Below are positions 6,391 through 9,423 of a DNA stretch of 9,423 nucleotides, in pieces (position 1 is the stretch's first letter; each line of letters starts with the position of its first letter). The DNA lies in contig CAMDBZ010000046.1 in assembly GCA_945889565.1 (NCBI GenBank), positions 1 to 9,423 on the forward strand, read 5' to 3'. A program made the position numbers and the translations under genes. The DNA is from Thermoflexus hugenholtzii JAD2. GTDB taxonomy: Bacteria > Chloroflexota > Dehalococcoidia > UBA2979. The notes below the pieces were generated by a model. The model was not told the origin of the DNA and did no database searches. It saw only the letters and a program-made list of their open reading frames with translations.

Positions 6391-9300
6391 CTACGCCTTG
6401 AGAATCTGCTTCTTCGCTATCACCTGGTCGAGGTACAGCTTCGCGCCGTGCCGCGCGAACAGCTCGCCCGCCGCGTCGAGATGCTGCATCGCCTCGAGGT
6501 GCTGCCCGCGCCGCTCGGCGACCTCCGCGAGCCCCTGCAAGCAGCGCCCCGCGTCGACCTCGAAGCGCACGTCCGGCCGCGATGCCCACTCCAGGCCGGT
6601 GCGGAAGTGCTGCTCCGCCTCGTCCACGCGGTCGAGCCGCAGAGAGATCGCGCCTCGCAGGTAGTCAAACTGGACACCACTAAACCAGGACTTAACGTGC
6701 GGGAGAGCGTCGAGCCACCCCGCGATCTGCGTCAGTAGGATCTCATCACCAACCGCGCATAGCGCATCGTCCAACATCGATAACTGCTGCACGCGGGCGA
6801 CGAGGCTGCGTTGCGCCACGTACACCTCCCGCCAGCTCGCGAACAGGCGCTCCGCGGGAGCGGCTTCGCCGCGGAGCACCTGCAACCGGATTCGCATCCC
6901 GCGCTGCATGCCGTTGTAGTCCTGCGGATCGTCTTCGGAAGGACACAATTCGATTGCTCGTTCGAGGTCGCCCTCGACACATGCGATCTCCGAGGCGGCG
7001 AGACGCGCATTGAGCGCTGAGTCCGCCTCGATATCGGTGAGCAGGTTCTTGGCCGCAGACGCATCGCCCTGGCGCCACATTTGAAGCGCCAGCCAAGCAA
7101 CGTGGTTAGCGGCTGCGGATTTCAGGCCCTCGCTCCGGAAGTGATCGATGGCCTGCTGATTGTATTGTCGAGTGCGCGCGGGGTCCCCGGCGAGCGCCGG
7201 CACGAGGGCGCGGAGGGTATGCGCCAGTCGCTGATCGCGGCCGCTCGCGACAGCCTCTTCAAAGCGACGGCTTGCGAGCGCTTCAGCCTGCTCGAAATCA
7301 CCGCGCTCCACGGCCATTCCAGCGGGTCGCGAGATAAGCGCGTCGGGGTAATCGATGCCCTTGAGACCGAGCGTCGTCGCCATCGCAACAGCGCTCGCGA
7401 ACGCTCGGTCACCGTCGACGCCATAGTCAAACGCGCATCGAAGTGCGAGCAGATGGCATGCCTCGACCGATGGCTCGCTCCCTAGCGCCGCCGCAGCTCG
7501 GGCGATGAGTGGCTCCCGCCGCTCGGTATCGGCGCGCAACGAGACCGGCCATATCCGCAGCACGGCGCGCGCGAACTCCAGAGGCTCGCGTGATTCGAAG
7601 ATGGAAAGCGCATCGTCGAACAGGCGCCAGCCCTGCGCGCGATTGCCCATCATGATCAGCGCTTCGCCGACCGCCAGCGTGAGCGCTGCTTCATCCTCCC
7701 CGAGACGGTCCGGCGCCGCAGTCACGAGCTCCAGGCACTGCTCGTACAGGCGCGCAGCGTCGTCGTACGCCAGCGCCGACGCCGCCGACTCGGCGGCGAG
7801 GCGCAGGTAGCGCGCGGCGTTGCGCGCGTGCGCCGGGTTGAGCACGGCCGACTCGCGGTAGTGCGAGGCGATCGCGGCGAGCGTGTCGCCGGCCTCGCCG
7901 TATAGACGCTCGAACACCTCGGCGATCTGGCCGTGCAGCAGCACACGGCGCGCGGCCGAGAGCTCACCGAGCAGCGTCTCCTGCATCAAGGCGTGGGTGA
8001 AGCGGTAGCGGCCCGGCGCGCCGGTCTCCTCGAGCACGCGCGCGCGCAGCGCCTCCTCGACGAGTTGCAGCGTGGTCGCGTCGTCGTGTGGCGAGAGCGC
8101 GCGCACGAGCGCGTGCTCGAAGTCGCGGCCCGCCACGGCGAGCGTCGTGAGCAGCGCGTTCGCGTCGTCGGAGAGCCGGTCGAGGCGGCGGCCGAGCGCC
8201 TGGCGCACGCCCTCGGGGATCTGCACGTCGCGCGCGGTCGAGGCGAGCGTGCCCTCCTGCGTCATCAGGTTGACGACCTCCGCGAGGAAGAACGGGTTGC
8301 CCTCGGTCTCCTCGAAGATGCGCGTCACCAGCTCGCGCGGCGGCTCGACGTTCGCGGCACGCCGCACGTAGTCGGCGGTCTCCTTGAGGCTCAGTCCGCG
8401 TAAGGGGATGCGTGTGAACAGGTCCTCGCGGCTGAGCTCGGCCAAGGCCTGCGCGAGTGGGTGCCGGCGGTCGAGGTCGGTGTCGCGGTAGGTGCCGCAG
8501 ACGAGGATGCGCGCACGCCCCAGCTCGCGTGCGAGGTGCGTGAGCAGCGCGAGCGTCGCGCGGTCCGCCCAGTGCAAGTCATCGAGCACGAACACGAGCG
8601 GCGTCTCCACGGCGACGCTGCGCGCGAACGCCGAGAACGCGTCGAACAGCCGGAACTGGCCCTCCTCGGTCTCGGCGGGCGGCTCGGGGAGGTTCGGGAA
8701 GAGCTCGCGCAGCGCCGGGAAGATGCGCTGCAGCTCGGCGGCGTAGGGCTCGTACTGCCTGCGCCGCACGTCGGCGTCCGGCGTCTCTTCGCGGTACGCG
8801 CGCGCCACCTGCACCCACGGCCAATACGGCGGCGCGCCCGACGACTCGTGCGCGCGACCCCACAGCACCTTCGCCCCGCGCATGCGCGCGTAGGTTTCGA
8901 GCTCCTGCGTCGTGCGCGTCTTGCCGATGCCCGGCTCACCGACGAGCAGCACGACCGAGCCGCGCCCCGCGAACGCGCTGTCGAGCGCGCTCCTCAAGCG
9001 TTCGAGCTCACGCTCACGCCCGACGAACACGCCGCGCGCGAGCCGGTCGAGCGGGTTCGCGGTGTCGCTCGAGTGCGAGCGTGACGGCTGCCCGGGGTCG
9101 ATGCGCTCGAGCACCGCGAGCACCTCGGCCGCCGAGGCGGGCCGCGACGGTGGGTCCTTGGCGAGCAGCGCGAGGATGAGGTCCTCCAGCGCGGGCGGGC
9201 AGTGCTGTGTGTGCCAGGAGGGCGCGACAGGCGCGGTGTTGAGGTGCTGCGAGATCACTGCGGTCGCGCTGTCGCCCTGGAAAGGCGGCCGCCCGGTCAC

Positions 9301-9423
9301 GAGCTCGTAAAGCATCGCGCCGAGCGAGTAGAGGTCGGAACGAGGAGTGGCCTCGCCGCCGAGCGCCTGCTCGGGCGGCATGTACGCGAACGTGCCGACC
9401 AGCATCCCGTGCTGCGTGAGCCG
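6391..9423 (-). CDS. Ser/Thr protein kinase - STAND ATPase - helical repeat signalling protein (N-terminus outside window)
   Basis: The frame is open at the right edge; 1010 C-terminal residues are visible, numbered here from the first whole codon. Residues 1-110 are a kinase C-lobe: GTFAYMPPEQA (end of the activation loop, APE motif as PPE), SDLYSLGAMLYELVTGRPPF and a closing PSRP arginine. The nucleotide-binding loop, catalytic lysine, HRD and DFG lie beyond the edge. After a linker, VFVGRERELERL (132-143) opens an AAA_16/STAND NTPase with Walker A GEPGIGKT (162-169), Walker B VFVLDDLHWAD (277-287) and EGNPFFLAEVV (374-384). The rest is alpha-helical and TPR-like, ending YLDQVIAKKQILKA. This matches large bacterial regulators (PknK- or adenylate-cyclase-like, MalT-type ATPase), probably cytoplasmic, that couple ligand or partner binding to phosphorylation. 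About 6661-7620 is noticeably less GC-rich than both flanks. The ASST-like gene follows by 24 bases. Confidence 0.9.
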   Translation of the reverse strand, partial: RLTQHGMLVGTFAYMPPEQALGGEATPRSDLYSLGAMLYELVTGRPPFQGDSATAVISQHLNTAPVAPSWHTQHCPPALEDLILALLAKDPPSRPASAAEVLAVLERIDPGQPSRSHSSDTANPLDRLARGVFVGRERELERLRSALDSAFAGRGSVVLLVGEPGIGKTRTTQELETYARMRGAKVLWGRAHESSGAPPYWPWVQVARAYREETPDADVRRRQYEPYAAELQRIFPALRELFPNLPEPPAETEEGQFRLFDAFSAFARSVAVETPLVFVLDDLHWADRATLALLTHLARELGRARILVCGTYRDTDLDRRHPLAQALAELSREDLFTRIPLRGLSLKETADYVRRAANVEPPRELVTRIFEETEGNPFFLAEVVNLMTQEGTLASTARDVQIPEGVRQALGRRLDRLSDDANALLTTLAVAGRDFEHALVRALSPHDDATTLQLVEEALRARVLEETGAPGRYRFTHALMQETLLGELSAARRVLLHGQIAEVFERLYGEAGDTLAAIASHYRESAVLNPAHARNAARYLRLAAESAASALAYDDAARLYEQCLELVTAAPDRLGEDEAALTLAVGEALIMMGNRAQGWRLFDDALSIFESREPLEFARAVLRIWPVSLRADTERREPLIARAAAALGSEPSVEACHLLALRCAFDYGVDGDRAFASAVAMATTLGLKGIDYPDALISRPAGMAVERGDFEQAEALASRRFEEAVASGRDQRLAHTLRALVPALAGDPARTRQYNQQAIDHFRSEGLKSAAANHVAWLALQMWRQGDASAAKNLLTDIEADSALNARLAASEIACVEGDLERAIELCPSEDDPQDYNGMQRGMRIRLQVLRGEAAPAERLFASWREVYVAQRSLVARVQQLSMLDDALCAVGDEILLTQIAGWLDALPHVKSWFSGVQFDYLRGAISLRLDRVDEAEQHFRTGLEWASRPDVRFEVDAGRCLQGLAEVAERRGQHLEAMQHLDAAGELFARHGAKLYLDQVIAKKQILKA
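6849..6877. repeat. Perfect inverted repeat inside the kinase-ATPase gene
   Basis: GCTCCGCGG (6849-6857) and CCGCGGAGC (6869-6877) are exact 9-base reverse complements around an 11-base loop; a competing inner stem GCGG/CCGC (6860-6863 with 6869-6872) is also possible. It lies in the repeat tail of the kinase-ATPase, where it encodes RGEAAPAER-like residues. It may be only a result of coding constraints in GC-rich DNA. Confidence 0.45.

Noticed and set aside
5477..6589. Open frame on the - strand overlapping the ASST-like gene and the end of the kinase gene
   Set aside because: It overlaps two well-supported genes in another frame of the same strand and gives an Arg/Pro-rich product without motifs.
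9380..9423. ATG at 9403-9405 as the true start of the kinase-ATPase gene
   Set aside because: It falls inside the kinase activation loop, and the preceding codons (RLTQHG) continue the loop, so the protein clearly starts beyond the window.

Overview
This is a GC-rich (roughly 65-75%) stretch of bacterial chromosome with densely packed genes and strongly G/C-ending codons. Proteins of these types occur widely in environmental high-GC bacteria (actinobacteria, Chloroflexota, myxobacteria-like and Binatota-like lineages). Nothing in the window fixes the taxon. I see no tRNA, rRNA, CRISPR array, insertion sequence or phage gene.

Layout. On the + strand come the last 77 codons of a flavin-containing monooxygenase-like protein (1-236) and then a 12-helix major facilitator transporter (353-1648). 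Everything after that is on the - strand, so the first transporter converges on the next gene with only 34 bases between their stop codons. Read in transcription order from the right edge, the - strand holds: (i) a large signalling protein whose kinase N-lobe lies beyond the window, with a Ser/Thr kinase C-lobe, a STAND-type ATPase and a helical repeat tail (6391-9423); (ii) 24 bases on, an aryl-sulfotransferase-like beta-propeller protein (5233-6366); (iii) a 324-base gap holding a short coding-like remnant in two frames that I cannot identify (5031-5232); (iv) a second major facilitator transporter (3550-4908); (v) two adjacent, different transglutaminase-like proteins (2588-3424 and 1683-2585) separated by 2 bases and so almost certainly co-translated.

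How they may work together. The monooxygenase and first transporter could form an uptake/oxidation unit. The kinase-ATPase and the propeller protein look like a two-gene transcription unit, but no functional link is proven. The transglutaminase pair is a clear operon, led by an almost perfect Shine-Dalgarno sequence. The two transporters share family motifs (KRGRA after helix 4, a YFG...RG segment before helix 11) and flank the transglutaminases.

No feature demands a new system. The points most worth a second look are the kinase-STAND/propeller pair, a compositional island inside the kinase-ATPase gene, the frameshifted coding-like remnant at 5031-5232, and the apparent loss of the catalytic histidine in one of the two transglutaminases.
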